In this document: one piece after another, positions 26,252 through 34,909 of the stretch | Position numbering within the stretch: the stretch's first letter is position 1 | Layout: each line of letters begins with the position of its first letter | Assembly: GCA_013286985.1 (NCBI GenBank) | Contig: JABDEQ010000004.1 | Span: forward strand, 8,270-52,848 | Length of the DNA stretch: 44,579 nucleotides | Direction: 5' to 3' | Source of the DNA: Bacteroidota bacterium | GTDB taxonomy: Bacteria > Bacteroidota > Bacteroidia > Sphingobacteriales > Sphingobacteriaceae | Translations under genes and position numbers: made by a program | The notes under the pieces: generated by a model | What the model saw: the letters and a program-made list of their open reading frames with translations, nothing else | The model's database searches: none | What the model was told of the DNA's origin: nothing

Positions 26252-27925
26252 ATGAAAAATATCTATGTGATAATTTGCCTGTCCGTATTGTTTTCGGTCA
26301 AATGCTTTTCCCAAACTACCCCTGTTGGCGACTATGCAGAAACTCTGGCCAGAAAAAATCAGCTTTTAGGAATAAGTGACGACCTATCATCATTTTGTTT
26401 GCGGCCTGTAAATAGCCCTTTTAACAGTAATGGAGATTCTGTTCTGCGTAATATGGTTGGTAGTTCAAATCTGGTTCCTCACTTAAAGCTTTTCGGCACA
26501 CAGGTAATAATCAGGGTACTTCCTTTTAGCTGGTTGAGTGATTATAACTCAAAACTTCCTTATGGGTATAATAATGGGCCACTTTATCCAAATGTTGGTT
26601 ACCAAACAATGGCAACGGGTGGGGTATACCTAAAAGCAGGCATACTTCGTGTTCAATTTAAACCAGAGCTGGTTCATGCTGAAAATAGTCCGTTTTTAAC
26701 GTTTGCTAATGTGCAGGCAAATTATAAGACAAATCTTATTCCTGCTTTTTTTAGTACTATAAACGGTATTGATGCTCCTGAAAGATTTGGTCCGTATGGT
26801 ATCAGTCATGCAGATTTTGGACAATCAAAAATAACACTGGTATTTAAGGATGTAGAATTAGGCGTTTCTTCCGAAAATATATGGTGGGGACCGGGTGTAC
26901 AAAATTCAATAATGATGAGTAATTCTGCACCTGGCTTTTTGCATTGGACATTTAATTCTGCCAATCCGATTAAATCCGGAATAGGATCTTTTGAGTGGCA
27001 AGTAATCGGCGGTGTTTTAAAACAATCAGGATATCTTCCGTATGACCCGGGCAAGTTGGTTTATGATCCGGGATTATATATACCTAAACCTGAAATTAGT
27101 CGCTATATTTCAGGATTTACAGCCAATTGGCAGCCTAAATGGATACAGGGATTATATGTTGGGGCTTCCGGATATGATTACAGGGACATGAGTGCTTCTT
27201 TTTATGAAACCGGTCTGGTTAAGCGTCTTCTTCCGGTATTTTTTCCTTCAACCACTACTTCCAACGATCTTCCTGGCGGCGATGGACAGGATTTCGCATA
27301 TTCTACGTATGTACGCCAGGTTTTACCTAAATATAATGCTGAAATATATTTTGAATTTGCCCGGAACGATCAGGCTGCCAGCCTCACCGATTTCTTTTTA
27401 GAGCCGGAGCATTCTTCTGCATATACTTTTGGCGGATCAAGGCTGTTTAATCTGGCCGGCCAACAATATATACAAGTAAAATTAGAATTAACTCACTTAC
27501 AATTGCCTGATACCTTTTTGTTGAGGCCTGAACCATCATGGTATGTACATAATGCACAGGCGCCGGCAGACGGCTATACTAACGAAGGGAGATATTTAGG
27601 TGCTGGTATTGGTCCTGGTAGCAATAGTTTAATGTTAGATATAAGTTATACCAAGAATTTGAATTCTTTTGGAATTGCACTGGAAAGATACGTGCATAAT
27701 AATGATTTATATTATGATGCATATGCGGACTATACCAATACTGTAAAAGATCGCTTTGGAGCGCAGTGGGTAGATCTTTCAAATACTTTTTATGCAAATT
27801 TGAAATTTAAAAAATACCTGATCTCTGCACAGGTTGCTCCTGTTTTTACCTTTAATTATGAATACCTGCCCGGCAACATATTTAGCTTAAATGCAAGGTT
27901 AAACTTAACTTATTATTTTGATTAA
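26252..27925 (+). CDS. wzi: Wzi-like capsule assembly outer-membrane protein
   Basis: A protein of about 557 residues with an N-terminal signal peptide (basic MKNIY start, hydrophobic core, FSQT cleavage region) and a body of alternating beta strands ending in an aromatic strand (LNLTYYFD), as in outer-membrane barrels. SENIWWGPG, with the preceding strand and following NSIMMSN, is the hallmark of capsule assembly Wzi-family proteins, which in E. coli bind capsule at the cell surface. A TTG nine bases upstream (26243) is in frame, but ATG at 26252 gives the better signal peptide. It closes module 1 after a 216-bp gap that contains only AT-rich sequence with weak palindromes. No second wzi is present, so both modules may share it. 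Confidence 0.87.
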   Translation: MKNIYVIICLSVLFSVKCFSQTTPVGDYAETLARKNQLLGISDDLSSFCLRPVNSPFNSNGDSVLRNMVGSSNLVPHLKLFGTQVIIRVLPFSWLSDYNSKLPYGYNNGPLYPNVGYQTMATGGVYLKAGILRVQFKPELVHAENSPFLTFANVQANYKTNLIPAFFSTINGIDAPERFGPYGISHADFGQSKITLVFKDVELGVSSENIWWGPGVQNSIMMSNSAPGFLHWTFNSANPIKSGIGSFEWQVIGGVLKQSGYLPYDPGKLVYDPGLYIPKPEISRYISGFTANWQPKWIQGLYVGASGYDYRDMSASFYETGLVKRLLPVFFPSTTTSNDLPGGDGQDFAYSTYVRQVLPKYNAEIYFEFARNDQAASLTDFFLEPEHSSAYTFGGSRLFNLAGQQYIQVKLELTHLQLPDTFLLRPEPSWYVHNAQAPADGYTNEGRYLGAGIGPGSNSLMLDISYTKNLNSFGIALERYVHNNDLYYDAYADYTNTVKDRFGAQWVDLSNTFYANLKFKKYLISAQVAPVFTFNYEYLPGNIFSLNARLNLTYYFD

Positions 27926-27989
27926 CAATTGGAGCGAAAGAGCAGGTAAATTAAAAAGTATTAATAGTAAAAAATATCGTTTTATTCAG

Positions 27990-28031
27990 ACTTTGAATAT
28001 TAGTGAAGAAATATCAAAGTTTATAATATTC
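27990..28031 (+). promoter_or_regulatory. Overlapping stem pairs in the leader of wza copy 2
   Basis: Within the 128-bp gap between wzi and the second wza, ACTTTGA (27990-27996) pairs with TCAAAGT (28014-28020), and GAATATT (27995-28001) pairs with AATATTC (28025-28031). The left arms share bases 27995-27996, so the stems compete. No convincing promoter box is visible in the gap. The pairings are exact, but function is speculative. Confidence 0.22.
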
Positions 28032-28049
28032 AATGTTGAAGGTGAAACC

Positions 28050-30374
28050 ACTTATGAAACAACTAAAACAACTACTGTACTTAACATTAATAATAGGCTT
28101 AACACTGGTATCAGTAGGAGTAAAGGGGCAGACTGGCAGTTTAGGATCGCAGAGCATACCGCAGAACTTGTCGAATGTAAACGTGAGCGACCTGAGCGAT
28201 GCACAGATCCGGCAGATGTTACAGCAAGCTTCGGCAGCGAATATCAGCGACAACCAGCTGTTACAGCAGGCCGCCAGCCGTGGTCTGCCTGACGACCAGG
28301 TACAGGCGCTGCAAAAACGGATAGCCGACATCCGTGCGAAAGACGGCACCACCAGCGGTTCAACGGGAATAGATACCAGTTACCGCCCCACGCGCCGGTT
28401 AAATTACGTAGCGGATAGCGACTCGGTAAACCGGGTAAAGAATAACGGCCCCAAAAAGTTACAGGTATTCGGATCTGAGCTGTTCCGGAACAGCAATATG
28501 AAATTTGAGCCTAATTTAAAGATCGCCACCCCGATTAATTATATTATCGGCCCCGAAGATCAGTTGAATATCAATGTATACGGCAAATCGGTAGCCAACT
28601 GGAAGCTGGAAGTATCGCCAGACGGGAATATCAACGTACCGGGAGTAGGCGTAATTAATGTAGTAGGTAAAACAATAGAACAGGCCAGTGCCACCATCAA
28701 GAGCCGGCTGTCAGCCAGTAACTATGCCGTGGGTCACGGTACCGAGGTACAGATAGGTTTAGGCAATATCCGTAGTATCAAAGTTATTATTGCGGGCCAG
28801 GTAACCCGGCCGGGCAGCTATACGCTGCCCTCATTAGCCACGGTATTTAATGCACTGTATGCAGCGGGCGGCCCGAATGATAAAGGCAGCTACCGCCAGA
28901 TAGCAATCATCCGCAATAACCGGATTATCCGTCACCTGGATGTATATGATTTTTTAACCAAAGGCGAGCAAAAAGACAATATAACCCTGGAAGACCAGGA
29001 TATCATCCAGGTACCCACGTACCGTACCCGTGTAGAACTGGCGGGAGAGGTAAAGATCCCTGCACTGTTTGAAGTATTGCCGGGGGAAAGTCTGAACGAT
29101 GTGATCGGCTTTGCAGGCGGTTTCACAGACCAGGCATACACGGCAAGGATCAAAGTGATCCAGATAGCGGACCAGCAAAAACGGATCACCGATGTGCTGG
29201 AAAATGATTACAAAAGCTATACCCCCTTACGCGGCGATAAATATAAAGTAGAAAAGATCCTGGACCGCTACGAAAACAGATTGGTAATCACCGGCGCGGT
29301 ATTCCGCCCGGGTGAATACGAATTGCAAAAAGGACTGACGGTATCGCAGCTGATAGCCAATGCAGCCGGCTTAAAAGAAGACGCCTTTGGCGGCAGAGGA
29401 ACCATCACCCGGCTAAATGCGGACAACAGCAAAGCATTGATCCCATTCAATATCACCGAGATCATCAGGAAAACAGCAGCCGATATCCCGCTGCAAAGAG
29501 AAGACAGCATCCATATCGTATCGATCTTTGACCTGCGCGACAAATACCAGGTAATGGTAAAGGGCGAAGTGCGCAAACCGGGAACGTATGCCTATGCCGA
29601 TAGTATGACGGTAGAGGACCTGATAGTAAAAGGGGGCGGTTTTGCCGAAGGAGCCAGTGCGAAACGGATAGAAGTATCACGTCGGGTAAATAACAGCGAC
29701 CCGATGTCCAAGGAGAGTATAGTGGCACAGGTATTTACAGTAAACGTAGATGCGGGCCTGGTAGAAGGCGAAGCCAACTTCCGCCTGCATCCGTTTGATA
29801 TCGTATCGGTATACAGCCTGCCGGGCTATGAAAAGCAGCGGGTAGTACGTGTACAGGGTGAAGTGATATACCCGGGCTATTATACGATACAGAAGAAAGA
29901 TGAAAAGATCTCGGATATGATAGCGCGTGCCGGTGGCTTATCAGCCTCGGCAGATGTAGAGGGGGGCACCTTAAAACGGAGCAATATAGCGATACTGGGT
30001 GTAGACAAAAACAAGGCCGACACGGCTGAGCTGGTTCGTGACCGTCAGACACGGATGAACCAGTTACAATTGACCTACAAAGACACCGCAAAAGCAAAAA
30101 CGCAAGACACCACCCAGCGAAACAACTATGTAGGGATAGATCTGAAGAAGATATTGCAGCAACCGGGCAGCAGTATAGACTTACTGGTAGAAGACGGAGA
30201 TGAGATCAGGGTACCCAAACAACAACAGATAGTGCGGGTAAACGGCGAGGTACTATACCCAAGTGCGGTAGTATACAGCAATAACAAATCATTTACCGAT
30301 TATGTGTATAATGCAGGAGGGTACTCACCAAGTGCATTAAAAAGAGGGGCTTATATTGTATACCCTAACGGAAC
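28050..30374 (+). repeat. Long direct repeat, copy B (wza body)
   Basis: Second copy of the sequence at 1-2325, same orientation, with no difference found on reading. The upstream sequence 27926-28049 is unique within the window. After 30374 the copies differ at about 25 of the next 184 positions, many of them silent, then become near-identical again for the last 40 bases or so of the gene. Confidence 0.95.
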
Positions 30375-30558
30375 GGTGCGTGCCACAAGAAAATTCCTGT
30401 TCTGGAATACCCATCCGGATGTGCGTCCGGGCAGTGAGATATATGTGCCTAAGAAACTGCCGCCACAAATCAATGTAGGTACACAGATAATAGGTTACGC
30501 CACAGCCCTTGCATCACTGGGTGCTATCATTTTTGGAATTATTAGTTTAAACAAATAG
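28054..30558 (+). CDS. wza: Wza-like polysaccharide export protein, copy 2
   Basis: Same domain layout as the gene at 5-2509: signal segment, poly-export domain, six SLBB-type repeats and a C-terminal membrane helix, 834 residues. Its product differs from copy 1 only near the end, at S786T and in the short stretch 805-810 before the last helix. It heads module 2 and lies 25 bp before a second wzz. An in-frame ATG at 28033 would add seven residues; the ATG at 28054 is preferred because it matches the start in copy 1 and puts the signal peptide at the N-terminus. Keeping two nearly identical exporters suggests both modules feed interchangeable channels. Confidence 0.93.
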   Translation: MKQLKQLLYLTLIIGLTLVSVGVKGQTGSLGSQSIPQNLSNVNVSDLSDAQIRQMLQQASAANISDNQLLQQAASRGLPDDQVQALQKRIADIRAKDGTTSGSTGIDTSYRPTRRLNYVADSDSVNRVKNNGPKKLQVFGSELFRNSNMKFEPNLKIATPINYIIGPEDQLNINVYGKSVANWKLEVSPDGNINVPGVGVINVVGKTIEQASATIKSRLSASNYAVGHGTEVQIGLGNIRSIKVIIAGQVTRPGSYTLPSLATVFNALYAAGGPNDKGSYRQIAIIRNNRIIRHLDVYDFLTKGEQKDNITLEDQDIIQVPTYRTRVELAGEVKIPALFEVLPGESLNDVIGFAGGFTDQAYTARIKVIQIADQQKRITDVLENDYKSYTPLRGDKYKVEKILDRYENRLVITGAVFRPGEYELQKGLTVSQLIANAAGLKEDAFGGRGTITRLNADNSKALIPFNITEIIRKTAADIPLQREDSIHIVSIFDLRDKYQVMVKGEVRKPGTYAYADSMTVEDLIVKGGGFAEGASAKRIEVSRRVNNSDPMSKESIVAQVFTVNVDAGLVEGEANFRLHPFDIVSVYSLPGYEKQRVVRVQGEVIYPGYYTIQKKDEKISDMIARAGGLSASADVEGGTLKRSNIAILGVDKNKADTAELVRDRQTRMNQLQLTYKDTAKAKTQDTTQRNNYVGIDLKKILQQPGSSIDLLVEDGDEIRVPKQQQIVRVNGEVLYPSAVVYSNNKSFTDYVYNAGGYSPSALKRGAYIVYPNGTVRATRKFLFWNTHPDVRPGSEIYVPKKLPPQINVGTQIIGYATALASLGAIIFGIISLNK

Positions 30559-30583
30559 ATCGCTAAGAGCGATATAAAAATAT

Positions 30584-31666
30584 ATGGATAAAATCGATAA
30601 AATTGAGACTGATGAAATATCTATAAGGGAGTTAGTATCTAAAATTAAATCATCAGTGCGCTATGTAAAAAACAGGCGTAAAATTTTAATTTGGTTTACC
30701 ATTGGCGGTTTTATAATAGGGTTATTGTACGCGCTCATAGTAAGTCCGGTTTATAAGGCAACATCTACCTTTGTTTTAGAAGAAAACGGTCATTCCGGAG
30801 GTTTGGGTGGGCTTGGTCAATATTCCAGCCTGGCCTCTCTTGCCGGAATAGACCTGGGAGGCGGCTCCGAGAAAGGATTATTTCAGGGAGATAATATACT
30901 GGAGCTGTATAAATCGCGCTTAATGATCGAAAAAACATTACTTACCACTGTAACCATTGATGATAAAAAACAAATGCTTATTAACAGATATGCAGAATCA
31001 AGTAAAGCCTGGTTACCCTGGGGCAGGAAAGACGATTTAGCAAGCATGGATTTTTCAGGAAACCCCAAGCTTTTTTCGCGCAAAAAGGATAGTATACTCA
31101 GAGATCTTGTTAAATACTTTAATAAGAATATTTTAACAGTAACCAAACCTGATAAGAAGCTTAGTATTATAAATGTTGAAATAAAATTTAAAGACGAAAT
31201 ATTTGCCCAGCTTTTTAATCAAACATTGGTTGGAAATGTAAATAATTTTTACGTGCAAACGCAAACAAGAAAAACGTCGCAAAGCGTACAGGTATTGCAG
31301 CATCAGGCTGATAGTGTAAGAAGTATACTGAACAGTTCTCTTGGAAAGGTAGCCGAATCAACCGATGCGAATCCTAACCCTAATCCAACTTTAAAATCTC
31401 TTACGCTTCCCAGTCAAAAGAAGCAAGTTGATGTACAGGCAAATGCAGCTATTTATAGCGAAATAATTAAAAACCTGGAAGTGTCGAAGATATCTTTGCG
31501 CCAGGAAACACCTTTAATACAATTGATTGATGAACCAATAATACCGCTTGAAGTAGACAAAGTAGGCAAAGTATTAGGAGCTTTTGTAGGGATAATAACA
31601 GGTTTTTTTGCCGGTATTATTTATATAATAACTGCCAGGCTCTATATTTTCGTGAAAAATGCATAA
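30584..31666 (+). CDS. wzz: Wzz-like chain-length determinant, module 2
   Basis: A 360-residue co-polymerase with a first membrane helix at about 33-53 and a Gly-rich segment SGGLGGLGQY (71-80). The signature GDNILELYKSRLMIEKTLL region and the ITVTKPDKKLSI-like region match those of its homologue at 2544. A second helix lies near 330-352. As in module 1 there is no kinase domain. The two Wzz proteins have clearly diverged, unlike the adjacent wza copies, so each is probably tuned to its own polymer. Confidence 0.88.
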   Translation: MDKIDKIETDEISIRELVSKIKSSVRYVKNRRKILIWFTIGGFIIGLLYALIVSPVYKATSTFVLEENGHSGGLGGLGQYSSLASLAGIDLGGGSEKGLFQGDNILELYKSRLMIEKTLLTTVTIDDKKQMLINRYAESSKAWLPWGRKDDLASMDFSGNPKLFSRKKDSILRDLVKYFNKNILTVTKPDKKLSIINVEIKFKDEIFAQLFNQTLVGNVNNFYVQTQTRKTSQSVQVLQHQADSVRSILNSSLGKVAESTDANPNPNPTLKSLTLPSQKKQVDVQANAAIYSEIIKNLEVSKISLRQETPLIQLIDEPIIPLEVDKVGKVLGAFVGIITGFFAGIIYIITARLYIFVKNA

Positions 31667-31679
31667 TCTTTTATAACAA

Positions 31680-33110
31680 TTGAGTACTGTTAAAAAGAAT
31701 TATATTTTTAATTTACTGTTAACCGGTTTTAATATTCTTTTTCCGGTTATCAGTTTTCCATATGCGGCAAAAATTTTGGGCCCCGTTGGTATAGGTAAGG
31801 TTCAATTTATATTATCATTTACCCAGTACTTTGCATTAATAGCGGCGTTGGGTATTCCAATTTATGGCGTCAGGATAATATCGCAATCCACCCACGACAG
31901 TAAGTTAGTGCGCAAAAATTTAGGGGAGCTGTTGTCTATCCATATTTTTTGTAGCCTATTTATAACAGCGCTCTATATTATAGTTGTGCTGTCATTTTCT
32001 TTCTTCCACGCTGACAGAACGCTTTACATCTTGTCTGGACTCATTATTCTAATGAGCTTTTCATCTATCGACTGGTATTTTTCGGGTATTGAGGACTTTA
32101 AACGAATTGCGATAAGATCGGTATCTGTGAAATTTTTCTCATTGATCTGCCTGTTTCTCTTCGTAAAAGTACGATCCGACTATAATTTATACCTGATAAT
32201 AAGTTTGGTATCAATATTAGGCAATAACATTATCAATATCATTTCAATTGGCAAGCATATATCAATTACCTACAAAGGAATCAGAAAACACGTCAAACCA
32301 TTAATGTACACTTTTGGTACAACAGTGGCCACCAGCATGTATACCATGTTAGATACCATACTTATAGGTTTTTTTGCTGATGATAAGGCGGTTGGATTAT
32401 ATTCGGCATCTATTAAACTTACCAAAATATCAATTCCGTTAATTCTATCGGCAGGCGCAGTATTAATGCCACGTATATCCAAGCTTTTTGCAAGCCAGGA
32501 TGCTGAGGCTTTAAAATTAATACTTAATAAGGCCTTTAATTATGTAGTGATACTGGCAGTGCCCGTTTGTATCGGTTTGTTGTTTTTGGCTCCCCAGTTA
32601 ATTTACGTTTTTTCGGGTGTTCAATTTAATGAAGCCATATTAACCATGCAGATATTATCGCCATTAGCCCTGATTATAGGTTTAGGTAATTTTTGGGGCT
32701 TTCAGATACTTATACCTGCCGGGAAAGAGCGTGAAGTGTTAATTTCGGTTGTTTTGGGTATGATTTTCAATTTATCATTAAATTGTATCATGATACCCGT
32801 TTATAAACAAAATGGCGCGGCAGTTGCCAATGTAATTTCAGAGCTGATAGTTACCTCTGCTTACATGTTTTTTTGTTTTAAGGTGATAAATTTTAAGATA
32901 TCACATAAACCCATACTTCTTAATCTGCTTGCATGTGTTCCTTTTATAATTATTGTTTTGTTTTTCAGAACTTTGAATTTAAATGCCTATTGTTTTTTAG
33001 GTGTTAGTGCAATTTTATTTGTTGCCTCATATTTTGCTATTCAGTTAAAACTGATAAAAAATAGTGTGTTAAATGAATTGTTAGAGGCTTATTTATCAAA
33101 AAGCAAATAA
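31680..33110 (+). CDS. wzx: Wzx-type oligosaccharide flippase, module 2
   Basis: A 476-residue MOP/Wzx flippase. The N-terminus, FPVISFPYAAKILGPVGIGK, is typical of the RfbX branch, and about 12 to 14 hydrophobic helices follow, with DTILIGFFADDKAVGLYSAS in the middle and PAGKEREVL later. TTG at 31680 is the only start that keeps the first helix. It is not a close copy of the module 1 flippase at 13730, which fits a different repeat unit. It is separated by one base from the next gene. Confidence 0.9.
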   Translation: MSTVKKNYIFNLLLTGFNILFPVISFPYAAKILGPVGIGKVQFILSFTQYFALIAALGIPIYGVRIISQSTHDSKLVRKNLGELLSIHIFCSLFITALYIIVVLSFSFFHADRTLYILSGLIILMSFSSIDWYFSGIEDFKRIAIRSVSVKFFSLICLFLFVKVRSDYNLYLIISLVSILGNNIINIISIGKHISITYKGIRKHVKPLMYTFGTTVATSMYTMLDTILIGFFADDKAVGLYSASIKLTKISIPLILSAGAVLMPRISKLFASQDAEALKLILNKAFNYVVILAVPVCIGLLFLAPQLIYVFSGVQFNEAILTMQILSPLALIIGLGNFWGFQILIPAGKEREVLISVVLGMIFNLSLNCIMIPVYKQNGAAVANVISELIVTSAYMFFCFKVINFKISHKPILLNLLACVPFIIIVLFFRTLNLNAYCFLGVSAILFVASYFAIQLKLIKNSVLNELLEAYLSKSK

Positions 33111-33111
33111 A

Positions 33112-34023
33112 ATGTCAGCAGGTGGTATCTCAGTTATTATGGCAACCTTTAATGGTGAAAAATATATTCTAAAACAATTAGAATCTATCTTAAACCAATC
33201 CCTGATTCCTGATGAAATTATAGTGTGCGACGATAATTCGAGCGATGCAACCGTATCCATTATAAATGCCTTTGATAATAATATCATTAAGTTATATGCC
33301 AATGAATGCCGGTTGGGAGCTGTTGAAAATTTTAAAAAAGCGGCTAAATTAGCTTCACCAGCTAATTGGATTGTATTTGCAGATCAGGATGATATTTGGG
33401 AGTTAAATAAACTGCAACGTTTGGCAGAAGAAATGGCATATTTGGACAATGGTTTTTCCCCTGCGCTGGTATATTCGGATCTTAAAATTATTGACAAAAA
33501 TGATGAGGTAATTGCCGGATCTTTTTGGGCACAGCAAAAGATCAACCCCGGCAAAATAAACCTTTCAACCCTTTTATATGGAAATGTGGTAACGGGTTGT
33601 ACAATGATGGTTAATGATGTAATGGCCGCGGAGTTTTTTTTAATGGATAGTTCAGCATGCCTGCATGACGAATGGTTGGCGCTAATTGCTTATTCAATAG
33701 GTAAAGTAAAACTTTTAACTGATAAGCTGGTTTTATACCGGCAGCATGAAAATAATATTACATTTTCTAACAGCTACGTTGCAAGGCCGGCTTTTTTTGC
33801 CAGACTGATAAACAACATTAAATTACTTGGGAAAAAGAAGAAGTTTTTGCCTAATCAATTTAAGTTGGCAAAGTTATTTCTGGCAAGATATCGATTTAAA
33901 CTCAGCAGCGAACAAATTGAAATTATAGAAAGATTTATTAATCAGGAAGATAAAAACTACCTTTTTCAACGAATTAACAGACGACTAACTTATTCAAAAT
34001 ATTTTGGAAGAGGACAAAAGTAA
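33112..34023 (+). CDS. GT2-family glycosyltransferase
   Basis: A 303-residue GT-A enzyme with ISVIMATFNGEKYI, VCDDNSSDATV, the metal-binding IVFADQDDIW and the acceptor-side CLHDEWLALIAY followed by LYRQHENNIT. It is the module 2 counterpart of the shorter enzyme at 23044. The C-terminal 80 or so residues are basic and helical. It overlaps the next gene by 20 bp. Confidence 0.87.
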   Translation: MSAGGISVIMATFNGEKYILKQLESILNQSLIPDEIIVCDDNSSDATVSIINAFDNNIIKLYANECRLGAVENFKKAAKLASPANWIVFADQDDIWELNKLQRLAEEMAYLDNGFSPALVYSDLKIIDKNDEVIAGSFWAQQKINPGKINLSTLLYGNVVTGCTMMVNDVMAAEFFLMDSSACLHDEWLALIAYSIGKVKLLTDKLVLYRQHENNITFSNSYVARPAFFARLINNIKLLGKKKKFLPNQFKLAKLFLARYRFKLSSEQIEIIERFINQEDKNYLFQRINRRLTYSKYFGRGQK

Positions 34024-34909
34024 ATTATTAGCGGGCTGTATAATTTTATATAATCCAACCGAGGCGGTAATCGAAAATATAGAAAGTTATGTTGCGTTTT
34101 TGGATGTATTATATGTTATTGATAATAGCGAAAGCCCTGATAGTGATATAGTGAAAAAAATAAAACTATCAGGATCAAAGATCAAATATATTGCTGAACG
34201 TACGAATATAGGGGTTGCATCCGCACTAAATTTGGGTGCGAAACTGGCATCTGAGTGTAATTATCATTGGCTTTTAACAATGGACCAGGATTCTTCCTTT
34301 TCGGGTACTTTGTTTTTTGAATTATGGCGCAAATACATCATTCAGAATAAAGAAACTGGGTTGGTGGCAGCCTCTTATACCGCTGAATATGACAGATGGC
34401 AAAAAAAAATTTCTGCGCAGTTTAACGAAATTCATTTTGCGGTGACATCCGGTAATATTATTAACCTGCATGCGTGGGAAGATGTTGGCGGATATGAAGA
34501 TAAATTATTTATTGATGAGGTTGATCATGATTATTGCCTGAAATTAAGGAGAAATGGTTTTAAAATATTGATCTCAAAGGAGGTATTGATGGAGCACATA
34601 ATCGGCGAGATTTATGATCAGGGCGATAATAAGTTAAAAAAGAAGGGCAGGTTTACATTGCATAATCCTCTCAGATACTACTATATGTCACGAAATGTGC
34701 TTTTTTTATGCAAAAAATATTTTTTTGTTGATTTTAAGTTTGTACTTGCGAGGGCTTATTATTTGTTGAAAGTGCTTGTTAAGATCATTCTGTTTTATCC
34801 TGATAAAAAGGTTTATTTAAGTCGGTTTTTTGAAGGTGTTAGGGACTTTGCATTGTCAAGATATAACCAATATGGTAGTGTTGAAAAACAGGTAGGTACA
34901 AATGGATAA
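34004..34909 (+). CDS. GT2-family glycosyltransferase, rhamnosyltransferase-like
   Basis: A 301-residue transferase of the RfbF/WbbL type: GCIILYNPTEAV, YVIDNSESPD, NIGVASALNLGAKLA, the metal-binding LLTMDQDSSFS, DEVDHDYCLKLRRNG, and the YYYMSRNVLFL helix typical of this group near the C-terminus. TTG at 34004 is the assumed start, since the next Met is deep inside the domain. It overlaps both neighbours (20 bp upstream, 8 bp downstream), so it is tightly coupled. Donor sugar is not proven. Confidence 0.85.
   Translation: MEEDKSKLLAGCIILYNPTEAVIENIESYVAFLDVLYVIDNSESPDSDIVKKIKLSGSKIKYIAERTNIGVASALNLGAKLASECNYHWLLTMDQDSSFSGTLFFELWRKYIIQNKETGLVAASYTAEYDRWQKKISAQFNEIHFAVTSGNIINLHAWEDVGGYEDKLFIDEVDHDYCLKLRRNGFKILISKEVLMEHIIGEIYDQGDNKLKKKGRFTLHNPLRYYYMSRNVLFLCKKYFFVDFKFVLARAYYLLKVLVKIILFYPDKKVYLSRFFEGVRDFALSRYNQYGSVEKQVGTNG

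Noticed and set aside
27918..28292. A 124-codon open frame overlapping wzi and the start of wza copy 2
   Set aside because: It overlaps the last bases of wzi, and most of it reads the wza repeat in another frame. The product has no domain-like pattern, and the equivalent frame in copy A has no independent support.
1..30374. The duplicated wza as a pure assembly error
   Set aside because: The two copies have different 3' tails and different downstream genes, which a simple duplication artefact would not produce. A chimeric join cannot be fully excluded without reads.
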